From Pseudomonadales bacterium (GTDB taxonomy: Bacteria; Pseudomonadota; Gammaproteobacteria; Pseudomonadales; Halieaceae): 64,000 bases of DNA. The notes under the pieces were generated by a model. It saw nothing but the letters and a program-made list of their open reading frames with translations, ran no database searches and had not been told where the DNA came from. The first letter of the stretch is position 1. Each line of letters begins with the position of its first letter. Positions 18,785 to 27,202 of this stretch are shown piece by piece. The DNA lies in the NCBI GenBank assembly GCA_024234675.1, contig JACKNU010000008.1, forward strand, positions 49,291 through 113,290. Reading direction: 5' to 3'. The translations under genes were made by a program, and so were the position numbers.

Positions 18785-19072
18785 CTACTTGTGGGCGATG
18801 GGCTTGTCGGTGAACAGGTAGTCCCTGAGTTCCTCGTCGAAGGTGGGATCACGGCGCCGGATCCACTCCATCACCATGGCCGCGTGCTCTTTTTCCTCGT
18901 CGCGGTTGTGCTCGAGTATGGCCTTGAGGTCGGCATCCTTGCAGGCGTCCACCCGCTGGTTGTACCAGTCCACCGCCTCCAGTTCCTCCATCAGCGATGT
19001 AATCGCCCGGTGCATGTCGCGGGTCTCATCGGACAGCTCGCCGATCGGTTCGTGGTAGCCCTCGTTTGCCAT
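18785..19072 (-). CDS. encapsulated-ferritin (EncFtn) family ferritin-like protein
   Basis: A 95-residue two-helix ferritin-like protein strongly resembling the EncFtn cargo of Rhodospirillum rubrum encapsulins. Iron-site residues are kept: Glu30, Glu32, Trp36 and Tyr37 in MEELEAVDWY, and Glu60 and His63 in RDEEKEHAAM. EncFtn forms an annular decamer with a ferroxidase centre at the subunit interface. This copy ends at YLFTDKPIAHK, just after the second helix: the glycine/serine linker and LxIGSL-type encapsulation peptide are missing, and no encapsulin gene adjoins it. The start has an AGGAGA SD. Confidence 0.88.
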   Translation of the reverse strand: MANEGYHEPIGELSDETRDMHRAITSLMEELEAVDWYNQRVDACKDADLKAILEHNRDEEKEHAAMVMEWIRRRDPTFDEELRDYLFTDKPIAHK

Positions 19073-19126
19073 GATGTTGTTCTCCTGAGTGAGTTGGGAA
19101 TTGTCGGTTGCGGAAAAACTCCGGCC

Positions 19127-19157
19127 ATTTTACGCGGATGGGTGCCCCGCAAGTCAA
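19127..19157 (-). promoter_or_regulatory. possible promoter of the EncFtn gene
   Basis: On the minus strand TTGACT (19157-19152) and TAAAAT (19132-19127) are separated by 19 bases, longer than ideal, about 55 bases before the ATG. Each box is close to consensus; the spacing lowers confidence. Confidence 0.35.
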
Positions 19158-19203
19158 TGCCAAATCGAGCCGGCACCCGGCATTGCGGCCACGCCGCCGG
19201 GGT

Positions 19204-20331
19204 TCAGGGCGCGCCGTCGAACCAGTCGGCGAAGCCATAGCTGCGGGAGGGTCCGATATGCAATTGTTCCAGCACCCCGTGACCCACCCGCTCGCCGCAG
19301 CTGGCCCTGACAATCTGCTGCACGTGTATGTTCTCCAGGGCCAGTGGGTCCAGCTCGCTGTCCTGCCAGCTTTCGCCGGCGATCGCCAGTTCACCCTGCC
19401 ACTTGCCGTGGCCCCACTGAGGGTGCTGGTAACCCAGCCCCTTCATCCGGTGCACCAGTACCGGCTCCAGGGTGACTTCCATAGTCTCCCCGCTGCGATC
19501 CTGCATGGTGATCACCGCCGCCGACGCCCGGCGGGTGCCGGGTATCATGCTCACCCGGTGCTGAACCTGCCCCTGCCAGATACGACTGTCGGGGTCATTG
19601 GTGCCGGGAATCTCATCCATGGAGGCATAGCGCGGCAGAAAACACTGGTCGGTATGCCATTGGTTGCCGGTGCCGTCCTCGAACCAGCCCGCCAGGCTGC
19701 ACTGGTCCTCCCAGTGAATCGGCATCCAGTTGAAGTGAATCGCCTGGTAATCCGCCAGTGGCGCGCCACCGCTGTAGGGGTCACCCACCGGCCGGATACC
19801 CCAGGAGCGGTCCTTGAGTCCAAAGGTGCTGCGCCCGTCCACCTTCAGCTCCCTGCCGTCGTAGCGAATCCAGCCCTCCCAGCGGCCGAACTGGTCCAGG
19901 CGGGTCGCGTCCATGACCAGGTGGCGCTCGTTGCGCAAGGTCTGACGGCCCTCCTCGATACAGCTGGTGTAGGGGGTGAACAGCAGGTCGCACTCTATGC
20001 CGGTGTCATTGGCGGCGATCACCACCCGGTGACGCCCCATGGGTTCGAGAATCTGCAGCGCGAAGGGTCCCACCTCGGTTTCCGTGGGCTCCAGGGGCGC
20101 CCGCCGCGAACCGTGAAAGGCGTACTGATGACCCTCTATCGCCAGACTCAGGCTGCAATCCATGATACCCAGGTTGGGATAGCGACACAGGGCCACACCG
20201 AAGTAGAAGCTGCCGTCCCGGGCATGGCCGTTGTACCAGAACCGGTCATAGGTGAAGCGGTCACTGGTCGCCGTGTGAAACAGCGGCTCGGCGGTCTGGT
20301 GAATCGGGTAGTCGTCGAATTTGGATAACAC
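19204..20331 (-). CDS. hypothetical protein, beta-rich, unassigned family
   Basis: A 375-residue cytoplasmic protein that I cannot name. It has many tryptophan and aromatic residues and alternating strands (DGSFYFGVALCRYPNLGIMD, DRSWGIRPVG, FNWMPIHWEDQCSLAGWFEDG), reminiscent of the double-lipocalin layout of AttH/CrtC-like hydratases; that resemblance is only by eye. No signal peptide. GTG at 20331 with GGGAGC six bases upstream is the favoured start. The same frame stays open upstream, with an ATG at 20439 that would add 36 residues and read through a TGCAG pentanucleotide repeat, so the N-terminus may be variable. Confidence 0.7.
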   Translation of the reverse strand: MLSKFDDYPIHQTAEPLFHTATSDRFTYDRFWYNGHARDGSFYFGVALCRYPNLGIMDCSLSLAIEGHQYAFHGSRRAPLEPTETEVGPFALQILEPMGRHRVVIAANDTGIECDLLFTPYTSCIEEGRQTLRNERHLVMDATRLDQFGRWEGWIRYDGRELKVDGRSTFGLKDRSWGIRPVGDPYSGGAPLADYQAIHFNWMPIHWEDQCSLAGWFEDGTGNQWHTDQCFLPRYASMDEIPGTNDPDSRIWQGQVQHRVSMIPGTRRASAAVITMQDRSGETMEVTLEPVLVHRMKGLGYQHPQWGHGKWQGELAIAGESWQDSELDPLALENIHVQQIVRASCGERVGHGVLEQLHIGPSRSYGFADWFDGAP

Positions 20332-20400
20332 GGCTTTGCTCCCTGGCTGCGATGAATTAAGGTTATTGGCGTACCGCGCACTGCGGGCCTGTGTCGCCGC

Positions 20401-20427
20401 TGCAGTGCAGTGCAGTGCAGTGCAGTG
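20401..20427. repeat. pentanucleotide tandem repeat (TGCAG) x5
   Basis: Five perfect copies of TGCAG plus TG lie 70-96 bases upstream of the GTG of the unassigned gene 19204-20331 and inside its open upstream extension. A five-base unit is not a multiple of three, so gain or loss of a copy would change the frame between the ATG at 20439 and the rest of the protein. The remaining intergenic sequence (20332-20606) shows no other structure I can support. Confidence 0.85.
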
Positions 20428-20606
20428 CCAGCAGAGCATGGACGATGGGCGCCCACCCCACAAGGCATGCAGGGCAATAGGCGTGACAATGGCTAGCAAA
20501 TCAAACCCCCGCTGCAGCGGCCCGTGCGTGTAATTGCCCGTGGCACTCGCTACCCGCATAAGGGATAATTGGCGGCCAATCAATCCCTGCTGACGCCACT
20601 GGAACC

Positions 20607-21509
20607 GTGCCCTACGACAACGACAGTCCGCGCTACCTGCCCCACATGCAGCACCCCGAGGTGCTGCAGATGGGCCTGGCGCCCCTTGGCACGGCCGACT
20701 GGATTGAAACCGACAATCACCTGGCCGCCTACCACGATCAAAAGCTACTGCAGCGGGCACGCCGGGGAGAGCAGGTGTGCCGCGCCACTCCCGCCTCACT
20801 GCCCGCCAGGGAGGAACTGGCCGCCCTGCTGCTGGAACACCTGCTGACGGCCCAGCCGGATGCCTACCGGCGCGAAGCCGGGACGCTGCACTGCCTGGCA
20901 GGCGGCTATTCGGTGCCCATCGCCGCGGATGAGCCCTTGTGGAACTGCTCCCTGTGGGTTGCGGACGACCTGGTTATCATGGAAAAGGCAGGGGGTGAAT
21001 ACCGGCTGACCGCCGCCAGCCTGTGCAGCCCCAGCCACTGGCGCCTGCAGGACAAGTTTGATCGCTCCATGCGGTCGATTCACGACCCAATACCCGGTTT
21101 CCACAGCGCGCTGACAGCGCGCATTGATCGCTTCTTCGAGCACCTCAAGCCCGAGCACCCGGTGGTGCGCGGCAACTGGGCGCTGCAGGACAACGACCTG
21201 CTGTATCCGCCCCTGGAGGACCGGGGCAAGGTCACCGCGACAAGCCCCCTGTATTACCGCAGCGAACGCCAGACGCTGACCCGCCTGCCCCGCACCGGCG
21301 CCATCGCGTTTACCATCCGCGTCTACCTGCACCCGCTGGCATCCTTGCGGGCCGTACCGGGCGCCCTGGCGGCCCTGTTCGCGGCCATCGACCTGATGGC
21401 GCCCGCCATCGCGACCTACAAGGGCATCGACAGGCTGGCTCCGGCCCTGGCCAGCTGGCGCGAGCTGGCGATTGCGGACCAGCCCTTGCTGCGGGGGACA
21501 GCCGGGTGA
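20607..21509 (+). CDS. DUF3445 / heme-dependent oxidative N-demethylase family protein
   Basis: A 300-residue member of the DUF3445 family, whose characterised relatives are heme-dependent oxidative N-demethylases acting on dimethylamine. Family signatures visible: SLCSPSHWRLQDKF followed by SIHDPIPGF in the middle and the NWALQDNDLLYPP segment near residue 200, ending in a helical C-terminus. Characterised systems need electron-transfer partners; none is adjacent. GTG at 20607 is the start; an ATG 13 codons later is possible, as the SD is weak. Its TGA overlaps the marC ATG by one base, so the two are co-translated. Confidence 0.8.
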   Translation: MPYDNDSPRYLPHMQHPEVLQMGLAPLGTADWIETDNHLAAYHDQKLLQRARRGEQVCRATPASLPAREELAALLLEHLLTAQPDAYRREAGTLHCLAGGYSVPIAADEPLWNCSLWVADDLVIMEKAGGEYRLTAASLCSPSHWRLQDKFDRSMRSIHDPIPGFHSALTARIDRFFEHLKPEHPVVRGNWALQDNDLLYPPLEDRGKVTATSPLYYRSERQTLTRLPRTGAIAFTIRVYLHPLASLRAVPGALAALFAAIDLMAPAIATYKGIDRLAPALASWRELAIADQPLLRGTAG

Positions 21510-22132
21510 TGGAAACCGCGGCCCTGTCGCTGGCGACTTTTTTCGCCACTATAGGCCCGCTGGACGTGGCTGCCATTTTTGCCGCACTGACCGGCAATGC
21601 AACGCTGCAACACCGCCGCTCCATGGCCATCCGTGGCACCCTGATCGCCACCGCCATCCTGGTCAGTTTTGCCCTGGCCGGGGAGGTGTTGCTCGCCAGC
21701 CTGGGCATCTCCCTGGCTGCCCTGCGTACGGCGGGGGGCATCCTGCTGTTGCTCATCGGCATCGAAATGGTCTTCGCCCGCACCACCGGGGGCACGTCCA
21801 CTACCGACGAGGAGGAGCAGGAGGCACTGCTGAAACAGGATATCTCGGTTTTCCCTATCGCCACCCCCCTGATTGCCGGGCCCGGTGCCATGGGAGCAGC
21901 CATCCTGCTGATGGCCGATGCCGAGGGTGACCTGACCCACCAGGTAATCGTGCTGAGCTGCCTGCTGGCCATGCTGCTGGCCACCTGCATCGGCATGTTA
22001 CTGGCCAGTCGCATACAGCAACTGCTGGGCATCATCGGCATGCATGTGATCACCCGGGTAATGGGTGTGTTGCTGTGCGCCCTGGCAGTGCAGTTCATCT
22101 TCGACGGCATCGCCAATAGCGGACTGCTCTGA
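21509..22132 (+). CDS. MarC family inner-membrane protein
   Basis: A 207-residue MarC-type integral membrane protein with six predicted helices (for example residues 4-24, 43-63, 68-88). The family signature FPIATPLIAGPGAM lies around residues 115-130 after a charged, glutamate-rich loop (TTDEEEQEALLKQD). Despite the historical link to multiple antibiotic resistance, MarC proteins have no proven transport function. The start ATG overlaps the upstream stop in TGATG. It is convergent with the Na/Pi symporter gene, only 4 bases apart. Confidence 0.87.
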   Translation: METAALSLATFFATIGPLDVAAIFAALTGNATLQHRRSMAIRGTLIATAILVSFALAGEVLLASLGISLAALRTAGGILLLLIGIEMVFARTTGGTSTTDEEEQEALLKQDISVFPIATPLIAGPGAMGAAILLMADAEGDLTHQVIVLSCLLAMLLATCIGMLLASRIQQLLGIIGMHVITRVMGVLLCALAVQFIFDGIANSGLL

Positions 22133-22136
22133 ACCG

Positions 22137-23780
22137 CTACTCCCCGGCGGCCTTGCCGGCCTGGCCCGCGGCGCTGGATGGCAGGCTCTCGGGAGTCTCC
22201 CGCTGCTGCGCCGAGCTGAGCCTGGCGAAGTTCACCAGCTTGTCCATCAGGCGCCGCGAATAAGTGGTGAAATTGGACAGCGCTCCCGCATCGCGCCGAT
22301 CGGGGTGCGCAAGCAGCGGCAGGAGTTCACGATTGGCTTGCTCCAGGCAGGCCCGCAGGTCGCGCACCCGGTCGCTCACCTCGGCGGGCTGCCCGGCAGC
22401 CAAAGCCCTGTTGATATCGTCGAACAGCGCCAGCGTATAGCTGGACAGTTCTCGCACCATCAGCAGCACATCGCTTTTCAGTTCCACAAATTGCTTGTTC
22501 ATGGTCAGCTTGGCCCGAAACAGGTCATCTATGGAATCGTGTATCTGGAACAGGTAATCGTAACGGGTAATCAACGCCAGCAATTGCTTCGATTCCACCT
22601 CGTCCGTGACATGTTGTACGGCCCGGGAGAACTGGCCGCGATACTCCTGCTCAAGGAAATCGACATACTCGATACGCCTGGCACTGGCATCGAATACGCT
22701 GCGGTAATTGGTTTCGATACTCAGCGTCACCAGGTTGTAGTTCTCCTGCAGGAACAGCAGCAGTTCATTCAGTGATTTTTCGAGATGCAGCCTCAGCTCG
22801 TCAAAGTTCGAATGGGCGTCGATGGAGGGTATAGCCAGGCGCTGGAAATCCATCTTGCCCTCACCCAGCAGCCAATCGACCAGGCGCGTGAACGGGCCCA
22901 GAAATATGATAAACACCAGGCTGGTGCCCAGGTTGAAGACCAGGTGGATATTGGCCAGCGCGATGGCGGGAGCGGCATCGATCTCGTTAAGTCGCTCGCC
23001 ATAGAGTAGGAACAGGGGCAGGAACAGGACCACCCCGCCCACATTGAACAGCAGGTGACTGAGTGCCGTCTTCTTGGCCGCAAGGTCCATGTTGAAGATG
23101 GTCACCAGCACCGTCGCGGTGGTGCCGATATTGGCCCCCATGATGATCGGCACGGCGTTCTCCAGGCTCAACAAGCCCTGCTGCGCGAAGATAATGGCCA
23201 GCCCGGTGGTCACCGAGCTCGATTGCACTACCGCCGTAAACAGGCAGCCCACAGCGATGGCGAACAGGGGATTGTGCGGTTCGGTCAGGTAGCGCACCAG
23301 TGCCGGGTTGTGGTGCAGCGGCTGCATGGCGGTGGAAATCAGGTTGAGGCTGAAAAACACGAAGCCGATGTAGAAAATGGACTTGCCAAAAATCGCAAAC
23401 CGCGTCCTTGCCAGGGAGAGCAGGAAACCGAGAATGATAAGCACGGGGGCAAAGGCGGTCAGCTTGAACGCCACCAGTTGCGCGGTGACCGTCGTGCCCA
23501 CGTTGGCGCCAAATATGACGCTCACACTGTTCTTGAAAGACAGCACCCCCGCATTGACCAGGCTGACGGCGATCACCGAGGTGGCGGAGCTGGACTGGAT
23601 GACTGCGGTCACCAGGGCACCTATCAGGAGTCCCAGCAGGGGAATGCTGGTTGCGCGGCTCAGGAATTTACGGAAACGCTCACCGGATATCTGCTGAATT
23701 TCCGCCGAGAAGTTCTCCAGGCCGAAGATAAAGAGAATGATGGCCGTCAGACCAGCCATGCCTATTTGCAGATTTTCCAT
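22137..23780 (-). CDS. Na/Pi cotransporter family protein with PhoU-like tail
   Basis: A 547-residue inner-membrane protein of the NptA/PNaS family, importing phosphate with sodium or in some members acting in efflux. Two inverted repeats each carry the QSSS motif (residues 62-65 and 186-189) and a GAN(V/I)GTT motif, the substrate and sodium site. Nine or so helices end near residue 330; the soluble C-terminal 200 residues are helical and PhoU-like, as in many bacterial homologues (YjbB type). The last 20 residues are Ala/Gly-rich. Divergent from the beta-barrel gene. Confidence 0.88.
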   Translation of the reverse strand: MENLQIGMAGLTAIILFIFGLENFSAEIQQISGERFRKFLSRATSIPLLGLLIGALVTAVIQSSSATSVIAVSLVNAGVLSFKNSVSVIFGANVGTTVTAQLVAFKLTAFAPVLIILGFLLSLARTRFAIFGKSIFYIGFVFFSLNLISTAMQPLHHNPALVRYLTEPHNPLFAIAVGCLFTAVVQSSSVTTGLAIIFAQQGLLSLENAVPIIMGANIGTTATVLVTIFNMDLAAKKTALSHLLFNVGGVVLFLPLFLLYGERLNEIDAAPAIALANIHLVFNLGTSLVFIIFLGPFTRLVDWLLGEGKMDFQRLAIPSIDAHSNFDELRLHLEKSLNELLLFLQENYNLVTLSIETNYRSVFDASARRIEYVDFLEQEYRGQFSRAVQHVTDEVESKQLLALITRYDYLFQIHDSIDDLFRAKLTMNKQFVELKSDVLLMVRELSSYTLALFDDINRALAAGQPAEVSDRVRDLRACLEQANRELLPLLAHPDRRDAGALSNFTTYSRRLMDKLVNFARLSSAQQRETPESLPSSAAGQAGKAAGE

Positions 23781-23935
23781 GGACGGGGCAATAGCTCGCT
23801 CGCGGGTAAATCGCCGCCAGATATAGCACAGCTACCCGCGGACTGGCCAGTTCCCGACCATGGCGGGTGTTCCGTGTTGTGGCCGCCCGATGCCAGGGAG
23901 TAAGATAGCGCCCTCACCTGACCCAGGAAAACAGT

Positions 23936-24571
23936 ATGAAGCGACTTATCCCGCTGCTGGTGTTGGCAGGCTGCAGCCTGCCAGCGCTGGCAACCGACGT
24001 GACCCTGGCGGCCGGTTACATGTTCAACTCGGACTTCGAGGTGGCCAGTTTCAACAATGAGCCACCGCAGGTGTCCCCAGCCACCGGCGAACCCGGGGAT
24101 GATATCTCCCTGGATGACGCGGCGAGTTTCTCCCTGGCGGTGGACTTCGTGTTCGAGCGGGACCCGACCAAGCGGATCGGCTTTTTTGTTACCTACGAGC
24201 AAACCCAATTCGAGAAAAATGCGGGGCTGAGCAATCCGGACATGGATGTCACCCATGTGCACTTCACCGCCATGAGCTACTACCCGCAGGGCAATCTCGA
24301 ACCATTCGTGATGGCCGGCCTGGGCGCCGGGCTTTTCGCGCCCAAGGATTCCACCCTGAAAGACGAGACCATGTTTTCCGCGCAGGTCGGCGCCGGCACC
24401 AACTACCGGTTCACCGACCAGTTGTTACTGCGTATGGACGTGCGCTGGATCCCCACTTTCTTCGATGGCGGCGGCTCGGTGTTCTGCAGCGGCGGCTGCA
24501 CTATCGCCTTGAGCTCCGATACCTACAGCCAGATCCAGGCGAATATCGGCCTCATGTACCGCTTCCAATAG
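23936..24571 (+). CDS. outer-membrane beta-barrel protein
   Basis: A 211-residue exported protein: signal peptide (residues 1-19, SLPALA), then eight or so amphipathic strands (LAAGYMFNSDFEV, RIGFFVTYEQTQF, DVTHVHFTAMSYYP, PFVMAGLGAGLFAP, SAQVGAGTNYRF, LLLRMDVRWIPTFF) and a terminal strand ANIGLMYRF ending in Phe-Gln. It resembles OmpW/OmpA-type small barrels. One loop (GSVFCSGGC) has a cysteine pair. AGGA precedes the ATG. Ligand unknown. Confidence 0.78.
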   Translation: MKRLIPLLVLAGCSLPALATDVTLAAGYMFNSDFEVASFNNEPPQVSPATGEPGDDISLDDAASFSLAVDFVFERDPTKRIGFFVTYEQTQFEKNAGLSNPDMDVTHVHFTAMSYYPQGNLEPFVMAGLGAGLFAPKDSTLKDETMFSAQVGAGTNYRFTDQLLLRMDVRWIPTFFDGGGSVFCSGGCTIALSSDTYSQIQANIGLMYRFQ

Positions 24572-24584
24572 GCCGCGACGCGAC

Positions 24585-24601
24585 GCGCCCGACCAGGGCG
24601 C
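24585..24601. terminator. GC-rich hairpin between convergent genes
   Basis: GCGCCC-gacca-GGGCGC forms a 6-bp stem with a 5-base loop between the stops of the beta-barrel and ALDH genes; the flanking GGCCGCG/CGCGGCC can add an alternative outer stem. No T-run, so only a possible bidirectional terminator. Confidence 0.35.
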
Positions 24602-24630
24602 GGCCTGGCCTATGCCTTGGCACCGGGCAC

Positions 24631-26151
24631 TCAGAAAAAGCCCAGCGGGTTGATGTCGTGGCTCACCAGCATGCTCTTGGTCTGCTGGTAGTGCTCCAGG
24701 GCCATCTTGTGGGTCTCCCGACCTATGCCGGACTTCTTGTAACCCCCGAACGCCGCGTGGGCGGGATAGGCGTGATAGCAGTTCATCCACACCCGACCGG
24801 CCTTGATGCCGCGCGCCATGCGAAAGGCCCGGTTGGTATCGCGGGTCCACACGCCCGCCCCCAACCCGTATTCGGTGGCGTTGGCGATGGCCAGGGCCTC
24901 GGCCTCGTCCCGGAAAGTGGTAATGCCCAGGGTGGGCCCGAAGATCTCCTCCTGGAATACCCGCATGTCATTGGTGCCCTGCAGCAGGGTCGGCTGGATA
25001 TAGTAGCCCCCGGCGATGTCGCTGCCCACCGCGGCCTTGTTGCCGCCCATCAGGAAATGGGCGCCGTCCTGGCGCGCCACGTCCATGTAGCTCATGATGC
25101 GATCGAACTGCTCCTGTGACACCTGCGCGCCTACCATGGTGTCGGTGTCCAGGGGGTTGCCCTGCTTGATATTTTTCGCCCGCGCCATTACCCGCTCGAT
25201 GAAATCGCCGTAGATACTCTCCTGGACCAGGGCCCTCGAGGGACAGGTGCAGACTTCCCCCTGGTTGAAAAATCCCAGCAATACCCCCTCGACGCACTTG
25301 CTGACGAAGTCCTCCTCCTGGGCCATCACGTCCTCGAAGAAAATATTCGGCGACTTACCGCCCAGTTCCACCGTCGACGGAATCAGGGTTTTGGCGGCGT
25401 TGGCCAGGATCAGGTGCCCTACCGCGGTGGAGCCGGTAAAGGCGATCTTGGCGATACGGTCCGAGCTGGCCAGCGCCTGGCCGATTTCCTCGCCGTAGCC
25501 ATTGAGGATGTTCACCACTCCCGGTGGCAGCAGGTCACCGATCATCTCCATCAGCACCAGCACGGAGGTGGGTGTCTGCTCGGCTGGCTTGAGCACCACG
25601 CAGTTGCCGGCCGCCAGTGCGGGAGCCAGTTTCCAGCCAGCCATGAGCAGGGGGAAATTCCAGGGGATGATCTGCCCCACCACCCCCAGCGGCTCATGAA
25701 AATGATAGCACACCGTGGTGGCGTCGATTTCCGCCGCCGACCCCTCCTGGGCCCGGATGCAACCGGCGAAGTAACGGAAGTGATCGACCAGCAGTGGAAT
25801 ATCGGCATTGAGGGTCTCGCGGATGCCCTTGCCGTTGTCCCAGGTCTCCACATAGGCCAGGGTTTCCAGGTTGGCCTCTATGCGATCCGCGATCTTCAGC
25901 AGCACATTGGAGCGCTCCGCCGCCGAGGTCCGGCCCCAGGCGTCCGCCGCCGCGTGCGCCGCATCCAGTGCCAGGCGCAGGTCGGCGGCGCTGGAACGCG
26001 GCACTTCGCAGTAAGCCTGGCCGTTCACCGGCGAAATATTGTCAAAATATGCACCTTCCAGTGGCGCGGTCCACTCCCCGCCAATATAGTTTTCGTAACG
26101 GCTCTTGAAATTGAACAGGGCGTCCTGGCTTCCGGGCATGGCGTATTGCAT
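24631..26151 (-). CDS. aldehyde dehydrogenase, AldB/ExaC type
   Basis: A 506-residue NAD(P)-dependent aldehyde dehydrogenase of the acetaldehyde/alcohol-growth group (AldB, ExaC). Glu262 in VELGG and Cys301 in NQGEVCTCPSR are the catalytic pair, and IPWNFP, FTGSTAVG and EEIFGPT are cofactor and oligomer motifs. The C-terminal region with AFGGYKKSGIGRETH and ending in HDINPLGFF is diagnostic of this group. It probably oxidises acetaldehyde or other short aldehydes to acids. The ATG at 26151 (AGGAG upstream) was chosen over an arginine-rich extension to 26268. The 228-base gap upstream contains no further gene or clear signal. Confidence 0.9.
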   Translation of the reverse strand: MQYAMPGSQDALFNFKSRYENYIGGEWTAPLEGAYFDNISPVNGQAYCEVPRSSAADLRLALDAAHAAADAWGRTSAAERSNVLLKIADRIEANLETLAYVETWDNGKGIRETLNADIPLLVDHFRYFAGCIRAQEGSAAEIDATTVCYHFHEPLGVVGQIIPWNFPLLMAGWKLAPALAAGNCVVLKPAEQTPTSVLVLMEMIGDLLPPGVVNILNGYGEEIGQALASSDRIAKIAFTGSTAVGHLILANAAKTLIPSTVELGGKSPNIFFEDVMAQEEDFVSKCVEGVLLGFFNQGEVCTCPSRALVQESIYGDFIERVMARAKNIKQGNPLDTDTMVGAQVSQEQFDRIMSYMDVARQDGAHFLMGGNKAAVGSDIAGGYYIQPTLLQGTNDMRVFQEEIFGPTLGITTFRDEAEALAIANATEYGLGAGVWTRDTNRAFRMARGIKAGRVWMNCYHAYPAHAAFGGYKKSGIGRETHKMALEHYQQTKSMLVSHDINPLGFF

Positions 26152-26379
26152 GAGAAAGTTTCTCCTGGTTATTGGGGTCGCCAGTGAATATAGCGCAGGA
26201 TGACGCCGGCGGACTGCGCGGCGCAGATTTTTTTCTACCGGCCCTGTGCGCTCCGGCGGGCCGGGCACTGCCTATCTGGTTCTTTTCTGGGACCTGAGGA
26301 TCACGGGCGCCGGGCGCAAGCAACCCCCGCAGGGGGAAAGTAGCCCCGAACTTGTTATCGAGAGGGAGCTGAGAGGCTG

Positions 26380-26748
26380 ATGAGCAACGATTTTAGCGAC
26401 CGGCGCAAGCACCCGCGCATCGACGTAAGCTGGGCGATCTACATCGAAGTAGTCAGCCGCGGCAGCCGCACGGAAGCGGACAATACCATTGTGCGCTGTG
26501 AAACCGTGGACGTCTCGGTCGGCGGCCTCAAGATCTGGGTCCCCGAGCCCATAGCACAGGGCAGTCATCTCAACATCGCCGTGCCCATGGCGGACTGGAA
26601 GGAAAACCTGGAACTGGCGGGCATGGTGATATGGAGCAGGGAAGCCGGGGACGGCAAAGGCTACTGGCTGGGGCTGGAGTTGGCGGACAGCAGCCACGAG
26701 GACATGCGCAAATGGTACGAGGCGGTGCAGCACCTTCAGAAAAAGTAG
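26380..26748 (+). CDS. PilZ domain protein
   Basis: A 122-residue single-domain PilZ protein, a likely cyclic-di-GMP receptor. Both binding motifs are visible: RRxxR as RRKHPR at residues 8-13 and DxSxxG as DVSVGG around residues 47-52. A C-terminal helix (HEDMRKWYEAVQHLQ) follows the beta-barrel. No output domain is fused, so it would act through a partner. It is followed after 85 bases by a small membrane protein gene on the same strand. Confidence 0.88.
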   Translation: MSNDFSDRRKHPRIDVSWAIYIEVVSRGSRTEADNTIVRCETVDVSVGGLKIWVPEPIAQGSHLNIAVPMADWKENLELAGMVIWSREAGDGKGYWLGLELADSSHEDMRKWYEAVQHLQKK

Positions 26749-26833
26749 CTGCGCCGGTACCAGTGGCCACGCCGTCGGTGGCATTCGCTGCGGTTTCGCG
26801 CGATACTGGCCCCCTGCCGCCCCCGTCTCCGAG

Positions 26834-27184
26834 TTGCCCTTGAGTAAACCTGCCCTGAACCGCGCCACCCACTTCGGCATAGTCTGGGGGATAACCCTGG
26901 CTGTCATCACCCTGGTGGAGTGGAGCAATGTGGAGCGCGACCCCCTGAACCACGAGATACTCAGCCCGTTTATCGAGCGCCAGGTACAGGTCTCGGTGGA
27001 GCGGGAGGAGCTGCCCGCCGCGGCGGACATCCCCACGGCGACAGATCCGGAAGCAGCCGATGCGGTGCTGCGCTACGATGTGTCGCTGGAGTTCAACGGC
27101 CCGCTGTTTCTGGCCTGCTTCTTCGCGCCGGTGCTGATTTTTCACCTTTTCGGCCTGGCATGGGGCCGCATCCGGGGCGGCTGA
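26834..27184 (+). CDS. hypothetical small two-helix membrane protein
   Basis: Up to 116 residues, with one membrane helix near the N-terminus (HFGIVWGITLAVITLVEW) and a second at the C-terminus (PLFLACFFAPVLIFHLFGL), joined by an acidic periplasmic or cytoplasmic loop. Start codon unclear: TTG at 26834 or TTG at 26840. I do not recognise a family. It lies after the PilZ gene and is convergent with the MBL-fold gene. Confidence 0.6.
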   Translation: MPLSKPALNRATHFGIVWGITLAVITLVEWSNVERDPLNHEILSPFIERQVQVSVEREELPAAADIPTATDPEAADAVLRYDVSLEFNGPLFLACFFAPVLIFHLFGLAWGRIRGG

Positions 27185-27202
27185 CAGGGACCAGCCTCGC
27201 CG

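Noticed and set aside
17104..19204. An encapsulin gene next to EncFtn
   Set aside because: Both strands around the EncFtn gene were read; the only neighbours are the patatin and an unassigned protein, with no HK97-fold shell protein.
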